Origin: an uncultured Ruminococcus sp.
GTDB lineage: Bacteria > Bacillota > Clostridia > Lachnospirales > Lachnospiraceae
Length of the DNA: 64,000 nt
Direction: 5' to 3'
Assembly (NCBI GenBank): GCA_900066355.1
Contig: FMEL01000002.1
Location: forward strand, 62,001 to 126,000
Shown here: positions 1 to 8,455 of the stretch, one piece after another
How the letters are laid out: each line of letters opens with the position of its first letter
How positions within the stretch are numbered: the first letter of the stretch is position 1
Notes under the pieces: model-generated
What the model saw: the letters and a program-made list of their open reading frames with translations, nothing else
Database searches by the model: none
What the model was told of the DNA's origin: nothing
Position numbers and translations under genes: made by a program

Positions 1-129
1 AGCCTTTTGAAAGTCACCAGTCAAAAGTTCGCCCAGACAATCGTAATGATCACTCACAACGAAGAAATTGCACAGATGGCAGACAGCATTATCCGTATCG
101 AAGATGGTCGGATCGTCTCCCAAAACTAA
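1..129 (+). CDS. ABC transporter ATP-binding protein, C-terminal end only
   Basis: The window opens inside a gene; 42 residues and a TAA stop are visible. The fragment contains an ITHN motif, the H-loop histidine of ABC ATPases, followed by the usual MADSIIRIEDGRIV ending of the LolD/MacB/BceA branch. The next gene, an FtsX-type permease, starts 15 bases later, so the two should form one ABC system in which this protein supplies the ATPase. The Walker motifs lie outside the window, so function rests on the tail and the context. Confidence 0.85.
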   Translation, partial: SLLKVTSQKFAQTIVMITHNEEIAQMADSIIRIEDGRIVSQN

Positions 130-144
130 CGGGAGGTGGTTACG

Positions 145-2790
145 ATGAATGTCAAAAACAGAAAATGTATTCGGAAACTCAGCTTAAAATCTCTTTATGC
201 GAACCGTCGTCGCAATCTGATCGCCATTTTTGCCATTGCGCTGACAACGCTGCTATTTACGTCCATGTTCACCATTGTCTTGTCGTTGAACGCCAGCTAT
301 GAAACCTACCAGTTTCGGCAGGTAGGCGGCTATGCGCATGGCACCTTTAAGGATGTTTCCCCCGAGCAGGCGGAACGCATCGCTGCCCACCCAAAGGTGA
401 AGGCTGCGGGGGCACGGAAGGTAATCGGTATCACTGCGGAGGGGGTCTTTGCCAAAATACCGGCAGAGATCAGCTACATGGATGCCAACTGCACTAAATG
501 GAGCTATGCAACCCCTACTACCGGACGGATGCCCGAAAGCGGCAAAGAGGTAGCCATGGATACGGCAGCGTTGCAGCTGCTTGGCGTAACGCCGGAGCTG
601 GGCGCCGAGGTCACGGTTTCCTATTCCATTACGGACAAGGATCAAACCGCCTTTACTGTAACAGATACCTTTACGCTGGTGGGCTATTGGGACTATGATG
701 AACTAATGCCTGTTCACTACATCAACATCAGCCGTGATTACGCAGATGACATCGAAGCGCAGGCAGTGAAAACAGGGTTACAGCCTTTCCGCACCGATTT
801 GAATGTCATGCTGGCCTCCGGCACAAACATTCAAGGGCAGATGGAGCAGGTGGATACCGATCTTGGCTACACCTGGGACAGCTATACCGATCCCAACAGC
901 GTCCGGATCGGCGTTAACTGGGGATATACCTCATCCCAGCTGGAGTCGCAGCTCGATCCAGAGCTGATGATCGCCATAGCAGCTTTTTTGCTGCTGGTCA
1001 TTTTCACGGGGTATCTTATCATCTATAACATTTTTCAGATCTCCGTTGCAGGGGATATCCGGTTTTACGGACTTCTGAAAACCATTGGCACAACGCCCCG
1101 GCAGCTCAAACGCATCATTCGCCAGCAGGCACTTCTGCTTTGTCTGATCGGTATTCCGGCGGGGCTGCTGCTGGGCTATGGAATCGGCGCTGTTTTGGTT
1201 CCTATTGTCTTGCGCTCCACCCAGTTGGATGCAGGCATCACCACCATCAGCACATCGCCTGTGATCTTCCTTGGTTCTATGCTGTTCGCCTTGTTGACGG
1301 TGCTCTTGTCCTGTTCCAAGCCCGGAAAAATGGCAGCTAAGGTCTCTCCGGTGGAGGCTACCAAATATACGGATGCAATGCAGACCAAGAAAAAACAGCG
1401 CAGCACCCGGGGAGCCAAGCTCCATCAGATGGCCTTTGCCAATTTGGGACGAAACAAGAAAAAGACGGTGCTGGTGGTGGTGTCTCTGGCACTGTCGGTG
1501 ACGCTGTTCAATGCACTGTGTGCCTTTGTGGGCGGCTTCAGCATGGAGAAGTATGTATCCTTCATGACCTGCGCCGATTTTATCGTCAGCACGCCCGACT
1601 ATTTCCGTTACAACCCGGCAGATGAATTCATCACGCCGGAACAGATCGAAGAGATCGCAGCAAACACAAAGTCCAGTCTTTCCGGCACGGGATATGCTGT
1701 GCGAAAACCCGTATATCTTTGGATGACGGAGGATGCTCTGCGGCAGGACTATGCAAGGTACGAAAGTGCTGAGCAGTTGGACAGCCATATGAGCCGCATG
1801 GAGCACCGGGGCGATATGGTGATGGGAGATACCAGAATCGAGGCTCTGGATAACAGCCTGTTTGACAAGCTGCAAGTGTTCGACGGAGATATTTCTCCTA
1901 TGCTGGAGCCAAACAATAACGCTATTGCCATTGCGGTTTCTTTGGATGATTACGGCAATCTGCTCAATCCTGAATACTACCCCAAGGTGGGGGACACGAT
2001 TACCGCTACCTATGCGGATGATGTGAAATATATCGACAGCCGCACCGGGGAACTCCGCACCGAAGATACACCGGAGGAGTACTTTCAGGCAAAATTGTAT
2101 GGAGCCAGAGATGTAGAGTACACGGTCTGCGCCTTGGTAGAACTTCCGAATTCCATGAGTTATCGTTATGGCGGTATTGGATATGACGCAGTTTTGTCTG
2201 TGGACACCGCACAGAGGGACAGCGGTGGTGCAGCCATTCCGATGCTCTACCTGTTCGACACAGCGGACGAAGCTGACGAGGCCGAAGCAGAGCAATATCT
2301 ATCGAAGCTCACTGCCGGTGAGTTTTCGCCCTTGATGTATGAAAGCAAGGCCACGGCTCGCTCTGAATTTGCTCAGTTCCGGCAGATGTTCCTTCTGATA
2401 GGTGGTATCCTCTGTGCTATCATTGGGCTGGTGGGACTCTTAAATTTCTTCAACGCCATGATGACCGGTATTCTTTCCCGCCGCCGTGAATTTGCTGTGC
2501 TTCAGGCTGTAGGAATGACAAACCGACAGCTCAAAACCATGTTGATCTACGAGGGGTTGTTTTACGCAATGTCTTCCGTAGCGGCGGCCTTTATTCTGTC
2601 GCTGGCGGTGGGACCTCTTGCAGGAAAAATGCTGGGCAGTATGTTCTGGTTCTTTGAGTATCGGTTCACCGTTCTGCCTGTCCTGCTGACAATTCCGGTA
2701 TTTCTTCTGCTTGGGTGGCTGATTCCTTGCATGATGTATGATAACGCAGCGAAATGCAGCATTGTAGATCAGTTAAGGGATGCTCAATAA
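145..2790 (+). CDS. ABC transporter permease, FtsX/MacB type
   Basis: This 881-residue membrane protein has the FtsX-like permease pattern. There is one N-terminal membrane segment (about residues 20-45), a large extracellular domain, a block of segments near 275-300, 330-355 and 373-395, another segment at 441-465, a second large extracellular domain, and three final segments near 750-775, 800-828 and 838-860. The motif RRREFAVLQAVGMTNRQL near 790 is typical of FtsX domains. Such permeases work with a LolD-like ATPase in export, lipoprotein handling or peptide resistance; the substrate here is unknown. I chose ATG 145 because GGGAGG lies 8 bases upstream; an in-frame GTG at 136 overlaps that ribosome site. 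The gene is clearly GC-richer than its right-hand neighbours, which suggests acquisition. Confidence 0.88.
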   Translation: MNVKNRKCIRKLSLKSLYANRRRNLIAIFAIALTTLLFTSMFTIVLSLNASYETYQFRQVGGYAHGTFKDVSPEQAERIAAHPKVKAAGARKVIGITAEGVFAKIPAEISYMDANCTKWSYATPTTGRMPESGKEVAMDTAALQLLGVTPELGAEVTVSYSITDKDQTAFTVTDTFTLVGYWDYDELMPVHYINISRDYADDIEAQAVKTGLQPFRTDLNVMLASGTNIQGQMEQVDTDLGYTWDSYTDPNSVRIGVNWGYTSSQLESQLDPELMIAIAAFLLLVIFTGYLIIYNIFQISVAGDIRFYGLLKTIGTTPRQLKRIIRQQALLLCLIGIPAGLLLGYGIGAVLVPIVLRSTQLDAGITTISTSPVIFLGSMLFALLTVLLSCSKPGKMAAKVSPVEATKYTDAMQTKKKQRSTRGAKLHQMAFANLGRNKKKTVLVVVSLALSVTLFNALCAFVGGFSMEKYVSFMTCADFIVSTPDYFRYNPADEFITPEQIEEIAANTKSSLSGTGYAVRKPVYLWMTEDALRQDYARYESAEQLDSHMSRMEHRGDMVMGDTRIEALDNSLFDKLQVFDGDISPMLEPNNNAIAIAVSLDDYGNLLNPEYYPKVGDTITATYADDVKYIDSRTGELRTEDTPEEYFQAKLYGARDVEYTVCALVELPNSMSYRYGGIGYDAVLSVDTAQRDSGGAAIPMLYLFDTADEADEAEAEQYLSKLTAGEFSPLMYESKATARSEFAQFRQMFLLIGGILCAIIGLVGLLNFFNAMMTGILSRRREFAVLQAVGMTNRQLKTMLIYEGLFYAMSSVAAAFILSLAVGPLAGKMLGSMFWFFEYRFTVLPVLLTIPVFLLLGWLIPCMMYDNAAKCSIVDQLRDAQ

Positions 2791-2818
2791 TTGTTAAGCC
2801 AAAATTAGCCCTCTGTCA

Positions 2819-3019
2819 ATGAAAAGGCTGAGGGCTGGAATTCAAATAATAATCAAAGTGACCATTACACTGGCCAGCGGCAAGAAACAGGTCATTTCCG
2901 TTACTGTGCAAAAAACAACAGTAAGAACAACAAAGATCACCGGAAAGAAAAAGGGAACAGCCTATATCACAGTGAAATCTGGAAAGATCCGCAAAAAAGT
3001 AAAAGTAGTAGTTAAATAA
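2819..3019 (+). pseudogene. Remnant of an Ig-like (Big_2-type) repeat surface protein
   Basis: A 66-codon frame encodes lysine-rich beta-strand text such as ASGKKQVISVTVQK and KKKGTAYITVKSGK, typical of the C-terminal bacterial Ig-like repeats of Lachnospiraceae surface proteins. An intact repeat would carry a longer middle part between TTKITG and KKKGTA, so it appears internally deleted. It has no signal peptide and no convincing ribosome site. A strong terminator follows 14 bases after its stop, as expected for the true 3' end of a former gene. It is read as a decayed gene end rather than a functional small protein. Confidence 0.5.
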
Positions 3020-3032
3020 AAATGATTTAAGC

Positions 3033-3078
3033 AGGAGCTGCCTTTCATGAATACACATGGAATGGCAGCTCCTTTTTT
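3033..3078 (+). terminator. Rho-independent terminator
   Basis: A perfect 10-bp stem (AGGAGCTGCC with GGCAGCTCCT) closes a 21-base loop and is followed by a run of six T. It ends the transcript of the Ig-like remnant and any read-through from the ABC permease. Confidence 0.85.
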
Positions 3079-3209
3079 CATTTTTTGCATGTAGCTTTAT
3101 TTGCAGAAGTAGATTACGATATTAATAGTTGACCAGGGAGAGAAGAATGATTAGATAATATGTTATAGTGATAATGGAATTATGGTAACAAAAAAATTTA
3201 TAAAAAAAG

Positions 3210-3237
3210 TGCAACCAAACAGAAAAAAATACGTTCT
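3210..3237 (+). promoter_or_regulatory. Candidate ECF-sigma promoter of the sigma/DUF4179 pair
   Basis: TGCAAC and CGTTCT are separated by 16 bases, close to the ECF consensus (TGAAAC, 16-17 bases, CGTM). It lies about 80 bases before the ECF sigma start at 3319, as expected for autoregulation. No equally good housekeeping promoter with a 17-base spacer was seen; TTGACC at 3129 has only poorly spaced -10 partners. Confidence 0.45.
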
Positions 3238-3318
3238 ATATAATAGAAAACATTAATATGGCACACTGCAAATAACCTATCTGCATAAAAACACTAATAT
3301 ACAGGGGAGAAATGTGAT

Positions 3319-3873
3319 ATGGAAGATACACATATTATAAATTTATTTTTAGAAAGATCAGAAGATGCAATTCGCCAGGTAGAAGTAAAGTACGAAAAAT
3401 TTTGCTTTAAGATTGCATGGAATATTTTATATAACACAGAAGATTCAGAAGAATGCGTAAATGATACGTGGCTGATAACGTGGAATAAGATTCCGCCTAA
3501 AACGCCAACAAAATTATCTGCATTTCTTGGAAAAATAACCAGAAATTTGGCATTGGACAATTTCAGAAAGAAAAATGCTTCAAAAAGAGCAGATACACAT
3601 ATGATGGATATTTGTGGTGAAGTGGAAAAACTGGAAAATACAATAAAGGATTATGTGGAAGAGGATATAAAGAAAAAGGAAATTTTGAATATTTTAGAAA
3701 AATTTTTAAGTGATTTAAAAGCAGGGGACAGGGATATTTTTGTCAGGCGATATTGGTATATGGATAATATTAAAGACATTGCAAAAAGACATGGATGCTC
3801 TGAGACTAAAATTAAATCTAGTCTTTTTCGAAGCAGAAACAAATTATGGGAAGAGGTGAAAGAAATCATATGA
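3319..3873 (+). CDS. ECF-type RNA polymerase sigma factor
   Basis: This 184-residue protein has the two-domain layout of extracytoplasmic-function sigma factors. Region 2 spans about residues 20-90, with the WNILYNTEDSEECVNDTW helix and the LGKITRNLALDNFRK segment. Region 4 spans about 125-180 and ends in a helix-turn-helix (IAKRHGCSETKIKSSLFRSRNKLW). AGGGGAG lies upstream of the start. Its TGA overlaps the ATG of the next gene (ATGA), so the two are translationally coupled. The pair is AT-rich compared with both flanks. It probably responds to an envelope signal sensed by its partner. Confidence 0.9.
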   Translation: MEDTHIINLFLERSEDAIRQVEVKYEKFCFKIAWNILYNTEDSEECVNDTWLITWNKIPPKTPTKLSAFLGKITRNLALDNFRKKNASKRADTHMMDICGEVEKLENTIKDYVEEDIKKKEILNILEKFLSDLKAGDRDIFVRRYWYMDNIKDIAKRHGCSETKIKSSLFRSRNKLWEEVKEII

Positions 3874-4949
3874 AAAAAGAAAACAATTTTTTAGATCTGA
3901 TGGGAGAAATAGATGAAAAATTTGTTTACGAAGCTTCCTTGCCATGGAAAAAGCGAAATGTTAATTTGAAATTAAAATTAGCAAAGATTGCAGCAGCAGG
4001 AGTTGTAATAGCATTATTGATAGGAGGCTTGGGACATCCGCATGAGATAAAGGCGGCCTGGGAACAGATTACTTCGTGGATTCAAACGGCATTGGGGATT
4101 AATGAAAATGTAGAATCATATATAGATAGTGTTGGAAAAACGATTACTAAAAATGGAATTTCTATTACGTTAGATGAAATTGCTGCTGATAAGGAGAATT
4201 TATGGGTGGCAATATCTGATAATATAAATGATTCAAAAGAAAAAGAGACTATTCTACTAACAGAAGTGGAGATAAATGGAAAAGCGGCACAGTTAGATGG
4301 AACATATGCTCTGGAGAAAAAGGAGAACGGAACAGATGGTCAGGTTTGTCATTATAGGTTGGAAGATACAACTATTAAAGATAATACAGCAGATATAAAA
4401 ATGAAAGTATGGTTATTTGATCCAACAGAAATGGATACTGCAGATACAGAAGATACGGATGACTATATTTTTGAATTTTCATCAAATTGGGAAGAACTGG
4501 AGAAGAATACCATAAATGTAAATGTGAATAAAAAAATAAAGATATCTCCAAATCAAAATCTGACGATTTCAAAAATGAGCTTAAACGATTTGGCAAGTAC
4601 AATTTATGGAAATTTGGATAATAAAGAATATGAAGATTATTATTTAATAGGAACCGACGATAAAGGAAATCAGGGGCTTTATAGAATGACAAATTATGGA
4701 GGCACAGAGACTGTGTTTGAAGAAAGCAGAAATAATACAAAATATAAAGGAATTTCTCCAGATGCTAAAACGGTGACATTAGAATTATATGTAAATAAAG
4801 AAGAAAAAAACAGCACAACATATAAAAAATATGAAACTGGAATAGAAGATACTTACGGAGAAGGCGAAGGACGTGTTTATGAAAGTGATGAAGATCCTCT
4901 GGATTTATATAGCTCAGTGGAAGGAAAAATAGAAATTAAAATCAGATGA
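3870..4949 (+). CDS. DUF4179-type membrane protein, probable anti-sigma partner
   Basis: This 359-residue protein has a short cytoplasmic N-terminus, one membrane segment at about residues 35-55 (IAAAGVVIALLIGGL) and a long extracytoplasmic part beginning EIKAAWEQITSWIQTALG, the opening of DUF4179 proteins. Such proteins are routinely encoded directly after ECF sigma genes and are thought to act as sensors or anti-sigma factors; the anti-sigma role is inference. The start is ATG 3870, overlapping the sigma stop and preceded by AGAGGTGAA; an in-frame ATG at 3846 would lie inside the sigma gene. No zinc-finger anti-sigma motif (HxxxCxxC) is visible. Confidence 0.75.
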   Translation: MKKENNFLDLMGEIDEKFVYEASLPWKKRNVNLKLKLAKIAAAGVVIALLIGGLGHPHEIKAAWEQITSWIQTALGINENVESYIDSVGKTITKNGISITLDEIAADKENLWVAISDNINDSKEKETILLTEVEINGKAAQLDGTYALEKKENGTDGQVCHYRLEDTTIKDNTADIKMKVWLFDPTEMDTADTEDTDDYIFEFSSNWEELEKNTINVNVNKKIKISPNQNLTISKMSLNDLASTIYGNLDNKEYEDYYLIGTDDKGNQGLYRMTNYGGTETVFEESRNNTKYKGISPDAKTVTLELYVNKEEKNSTTYKKYETGIEDTYGEGEGRVYESDEDPLDLYSSVEGKIEIKIR

Positions 4950-4977
4950 CAAAAGAATAATTTAATCGAAGAGAGGA

Positions 4978-5012
4978 ACAGCCAATATCATCTGCCTTCA
5001 GATATTGGCTGT
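4978..5012. repeat. 12-bp inverted repeat after the sigma operon
   Basis: ACAGCCAATATC pairs perfectly with GATATTGGCTGT around an 11-base loop. There is no T-run on either side, so it is a weak terminator at best. It could be a processing hairpin or the edge of the neighbouring decayed element. Confidence 0.5.
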
Positions 5013-5030
5013 AATATATATGATATATAA

Positions 5031-5213
5031 AAAATACAAGCAGCAGATAACGATAAGATTCTTATATCAGTCAAGGAAGCCTGTGAACTCACAGGTCTTT
5101 CAGAGAAAACCATGAGAACTCTTATGAAGAATAATACCTTCATGGTACGAATTGGGCGAAGAACCCTGATTGATAAGAAAAAATTTCAGAAATGGATAGA
5201 TCGGCAGTCTTGA
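5031..5213 (+). pseudogene. Excisionase-like helix-turn-helix fragment
   Basis: The open frame reads LISVKEACELTGLSEKTM and then RIGRRTLIDKKKFQKWI before a TGA. This is the winged helix-turn-helix of Xis/excisionase proteins that precede Tn916-family integrases. No ATG, GTG or TTG lies in frame after the upstream stop at 5028-5030. An ATG in another frame at 5020 would need a frameshift to reach it, so the 5' end appears broken. An integrase wreck follows, and TTGAAA/TAAAAT with a 17-base spacer (5210-5238) could be the old integrase promoter. Confidence 0.55.
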
Positions 5214-5294
5214 AAGGTTTTTGGGGTTGTGTTAAAATTAAGTCCAGTGCCATGCATGATCATCTATTGTTATTAGAAAAAGGATGGTAATGTT

Positions 5295-5601
5295 ATGGAA
5301 AAAATCTAAGAGGAAAAGAAATAGGTAAGGGAATCCGACAAAGAAAAGATGGGCGGTAAGAAGCCAGAATCACAATTAAGGAATCTGGCAACCGCCTTTT
5401 TCTATCTATGGAACAAATCTTCAGCAGGTGAAAAAGCAAAGAAACATGTATTTGGCGGAAGTTCTCCTAGGTATTCCAGGCTTTGATTCGAGTATGTCCG
5501 TTTCAAAATGGTATGAGAAATGGATGGAATTTTATAAGGTTCGGAATCTTAAAGCAACCACGATAAGAAATTATGAAGAAAAGTATGGAAAAGAAATCTG
5601 A
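5295..5601 (+). pseudogene. Tyrosine integrase N-terminal remnant (Tn916-Int type), multiply broken
   Basis: Three pieces in different frames line up with one integrase N-terminus. From ATG 5295, dropping one A gives an MEKNLRGKEIG-like start leading into GKGIRQRKDGR, which ends in a TAA where family members have tyrosine. A second frame then reads IYGTNLQQVKKQ and SVSKWYEKWMEFY, the arm-binding and core-binding domains, to a TGA at 5599. So at least two frameshifts and one nonsense change are present, and the catalytic domain is missing. The breakpoint lies just before mutS, indicating an old mobile element whose right part has been deleted. Confidence 0.65.
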
Positions 5602-5642
5602 TTTTACTGATAAAATGACAATTTAGGAAGAGGTTTAAATAT

Positions 5643-8387
5643 TTGGAAAAAGCAAGAAACACTGAAGAAGAGAAAAAAATGGGTCAAAAGTGGGTCAAAA
5701 AAGAACATGAGGCATCTGAAACCCGCATAAACACTGGGTTTCCGGCTGATACCAGTACATTATCACCGATGATGCAGGAATACTGCAAAACAAAGGAAAA
5801 ATATAAGGATTGTGTGCTTTTTTACAGGCTGGGTGACTTTTATGAAATGTTCTTTGATGATGCGCTTCTTGTATCTAAAGAACTGGAACTGACACTGACC
5901 GGAAAGGACTGCGGACTGGAAGAACGTGCGCCGATGTGCGGTATTCCGTTCCATGCATCCGAAGTGTATATCAAACGCCTGATCGAAAAAGGGCATAAGG
6001 TTGCGATCTGTGAGCAGGTAGAAGACCCGAAGAAAGCAAAGGGACTTGTAAAGCGTGAAGTTATCCGAGTGGTGACACCGGGAACAACGCTGGATGCCAC
6101 ATCACTGGATGAATCCAAAAACAACTATCTGATGTCGATCGTTTCACTCGAAGATCATTTTGGCTGTGCCATTGCAGATATTACGACTGGTGACTGTTTC
6201 CTCACTGAGGTAGACAGACCACAGAAACTGCTTGACGAGATCAACAAATTCGTTCCGGCAGAAATTATCTGTAATGACGCCTTTTTTATGAGCGGAGTTG
6301 ATACAGAAGATTTAAAAGAACGTCTGAGAATCTGCATCTTTCCTCTGGATAACTGGTATTTTGATGACAGCCTCTGCCAGCGTACTCTGAAAGACCATTT
6401 TCATGTAAATACACTGGAAGGACTGGGACTACAGGATTATGACAGCGGCGTGATCGCAGCAGGTGCTTTGTTCCAGTATCTTAACGAGACGCAAAAAACA
6501 GCGCTGTCACATATGGCAACGATCCACCCGTATACCGCAGATAAATTTATGCTGATTGACAGTTCTACAAGACGAAATCTTGAACTTGTAGAAACACTTC
6601 GCGAAAAACAGAAACGAGGATCTCTTCTGTGGGTTCTGGACAAGACAAAGACAGCAATGGGTGCCCGTACACTGCGTGGATATGTAGAGCAGCCGCTGAT
6701 CGATGCCCAGGAGATCAATCGGAGACTGGCAGCAGTGGAGGAACTGACACAGAAACCGATGCTCCGCGAAGAAATCAGAGAATACTTAAACCCGATCTAT
6801 GATCTTGAGCGACTGGTCAGCCGTATCAGCTATCAGTCCGCAAATCCGAGAGATATGGTTTCTTTTGCATCTTCATTGGAAATGCTTCCGTTTATTCGTC
6901 AGATCCTGAAAGATTTCGAAGCGCCTGTCCTGAAGCAGATCTATGAAGATATGGATCCGCTGGAAGATGTGACGGATCTGATCAAACGTGCGATCGTAGA
7001 AGATCCGCCGCTTGCACAAAAAGACGGAGGTATCATCCGGGAGGGCTTTAATGCGGATGTTGATAAATACCGTCGTTCCCGTACAGACGGCAAGAAATGG
7101 CTTGCAGAACTTGAAGCAAGAGAAAAAGAACGCACCGGCATCAAAAACCTTAAGATCAAATATAACCGTGTATTCGGCTATTCTCTGGAAGTAACCAATT
7201 CATTCAAAGATCAGGTCCCGGATAACTATGTCCGTAAGCAGACACTGGCAAATGCAGAGCGTTACATCACGCAGGAACTGAAAGACCTGGAAGACCTGAT
7301 CCTTGGCGCGGAAGACCGCCTCTATGCCCTGGAATATGAACTGTTTGCAGATGTAAGAGAAAAGGTCGGTCAGGAAGTTGTACGTATCCAGAAGACCGCA
7401 AAAGCAGTTGCGGCACTCGACGTATTTGCTTCACTTGCACTTGTGGCAGAACGCAACAATTTCGTGAAACCAAAGATCAACGAGAATGGTGTCCTTGACA
7501 TCAAAGGCGGACGCCATCCGGTTGTTGAGCAGATGATCGAGAACGATATGTTCATTGCGAACGATACATATCTGGACAATCAGAAAAAGCGTGTTTCTGT
7601 CATTACGGGACCGAATATGGCAGGTAAATCTACATATATGCGTCAGACTGCACTGATCGTTCTGATGGCGCAGATCGGAAGTTTTGTTCCGGCGGAAAAA
7701 GCAAATATCGGAATCGTAGACCGGATTTTTACCCGTGTCGGGGCTTCTGATGATCTTGCAAGCGGTCAGAGTACTTTTATGGTAGAGATGACAGAGGTTG
7801 CAAATATTCTCCGTAATGCTACTGCAAAGAGTCTTCTGATCCTCGATGAGATCGGACGTGGTACAAGTACATTTGACGGACTTGCCATTGCCTGGGCAGT
7901 GATCGAACACATCAGCAATACAAAGCTTTGCGGTGCGAAGACTCTTTTTGCGACACACTATCACGAACTGACTGAGCTGGAAGGCAAGATTCCGGGAGTG
8001 AACAACTACTGTATTGCAGTCAAAGAAAAGGGCGACGATATTGTTTTCCTTCGAAAGATTGTCAAAGGCGGCGCTGACAAGAGTTATGGTATTCAGGTTG
8101 CCAAGCTGGCAGGCGTTCCGGATTCTGTTATCAGCCGCGCAAAGGAGCTGGTAGAGGAATTGAGCGACGCAGACATTACAGCTGCCGTTAAGGATCTGAC
8201 CGCTCCGAAGAAAAAGCAGAAAATCATGTATGATCAGGTGGACATGGCACAGATGTCGCTTTTTGACACCGTGCAGGACAATGATATCGTAGATGAAATT
8301 CGTGATCTTGATATGACACATCTGACACCGATGGAAGCTATGAACATTTTATATAATTTACAGAACAAGATCAAAAATCGCTGGTAA
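5643..8387 (+). CDS. mutS: DNA mismatch repair ATPase MutS
   Basis: MutS recognises mismatches and starts methyl-independent mismatch repair with MutL. All domains are visible: the mismatch-binding domain with FYRLGDFYEMFF, the connector and core domains, Walker A GPNMAGKSTYMRQ near residue 655, the Walker B/signature region DEIGRGTSTFDG near 733, and a C-terminal clamp helix. The start is uncertain. TTG 5643 has AGGAAGAGG 9 bases upstream but adds about 40 atypical residues before STLSPMMQEY, where MutS homology begins. ATG 5679 and ATG 5769 are alternatives with poor ribosome sites. The extension lies over the edge of the integrase wreck, suggesting the native start was lost. mutL and miaA follow in the same direction. 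Confidence 0.93.
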   Translation: MEKARNTEEEKKMGQKWVKKEHEASETRINTGFPADTSTLSPMMQEYCKTKEKYKDCVLFYRLGDFYEMFFDDALLVSKELELTLTGKDCGLEERAPMCGIPFHASEVYIKRLIEKGHKVAICEQVEDPKKAKGLVKREVIRVVTPGTTLDATSLDESKNNYLMSIVSLEDHFGCAIADITTGDCFLTEVDRPQKLLDEINKFVPAEIICNDAFFMSGVDTEDLKERLRICIFPLDNWYFDDSLCQRTLKDHFHVNTLEGLGLQDYDSGVIAAGALFQYLNETQKTALSHMATIHPYTADKFMLIDSSTRRNLELVETLREKQKRGSLLWVLDKTKTAMGARTLRGYVEQPLIDAQEINRRLAAVEELTQKPMLREEIREYLNPIYDLERLVSRISYQSANPRDMVSFASSLEMLPFIRQILKDFEAPVLKQIYEDMDPLEDVTDLIKRAIVEDPPLAQKDGGIIREGFNADVDKYRRSRTDGKKWLAELEAREKERTGIKNLKIKYNRVFGYSLEVTNSFKDQVPDNYVRKQTLANAERYITQELKDLEDLILGAEDRLYALEYELFADVREKVGQEVVRIQKTAKAVAALDVFASLALVAERNNFVKPKINENGVLDIKGGRHPVVEQMIENDMFIANDTYLDNQKKRVSVITGPNMAGKSTYMRQTALIVLMAQIGSFVPAEKANIGIVDRIFTRVGASDDLASGQSTFMVEMTEVANILRNATAKSLLILDEIGRGTSTFDGLAIAWAVIEHISNTKLCGAKTLFATHYHELTELEGKIPGVNNYCIAVKEKGDDIVFLRKIVKGGADKSYGIQVAKLAGVPDSVISRAKELVEELSDADITAAVKDLTAPKKKQKIMYDQVDMAQMSLFDTVQDNDIVDEIRDLDMTHLTPMEAMNILYNLQNKIKNRW
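5718..5742. repeat. 7-bp inverted repeat within the mutS 5' extension
   Basis: GAAACCC and GGGTTTC flank an 11-base AT-rich loop. It sits between the integrase remnant and the first conserved mutS codons and could be part of a former attachment-site region. That reading is inference from position only. Confidence 0.35.
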
Positions 8388-8401
8388 AAGGGCAGGGTGA
8401 T

Positions 8402-8430
8402 CGTTACTGTTCACTCCGTTCACAGTAACG
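8402..8430. repeat. Intergenic hairpin between mutS and mutL
   Basis: CGTTACTGT pairs perfectly with ACAGTAACG around an 11-base loop. There is no T-tract, and mutL follows closely, so it is not a standard terminator. It may be a REP-like dispersed hairpin or an mRNA processing site. Confidence 0.5.
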
Positions 8431-8455
8431 GACAATCTGCCATATGGAGGGTGCT

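Noticed and set aside
931..2295. 454-codon minus-strand frame opposite the ABC permease
   Set aside because: It is a His/Cys-rich antisense shadow of the GC-rich permease gene, without start signals or family resemblance.
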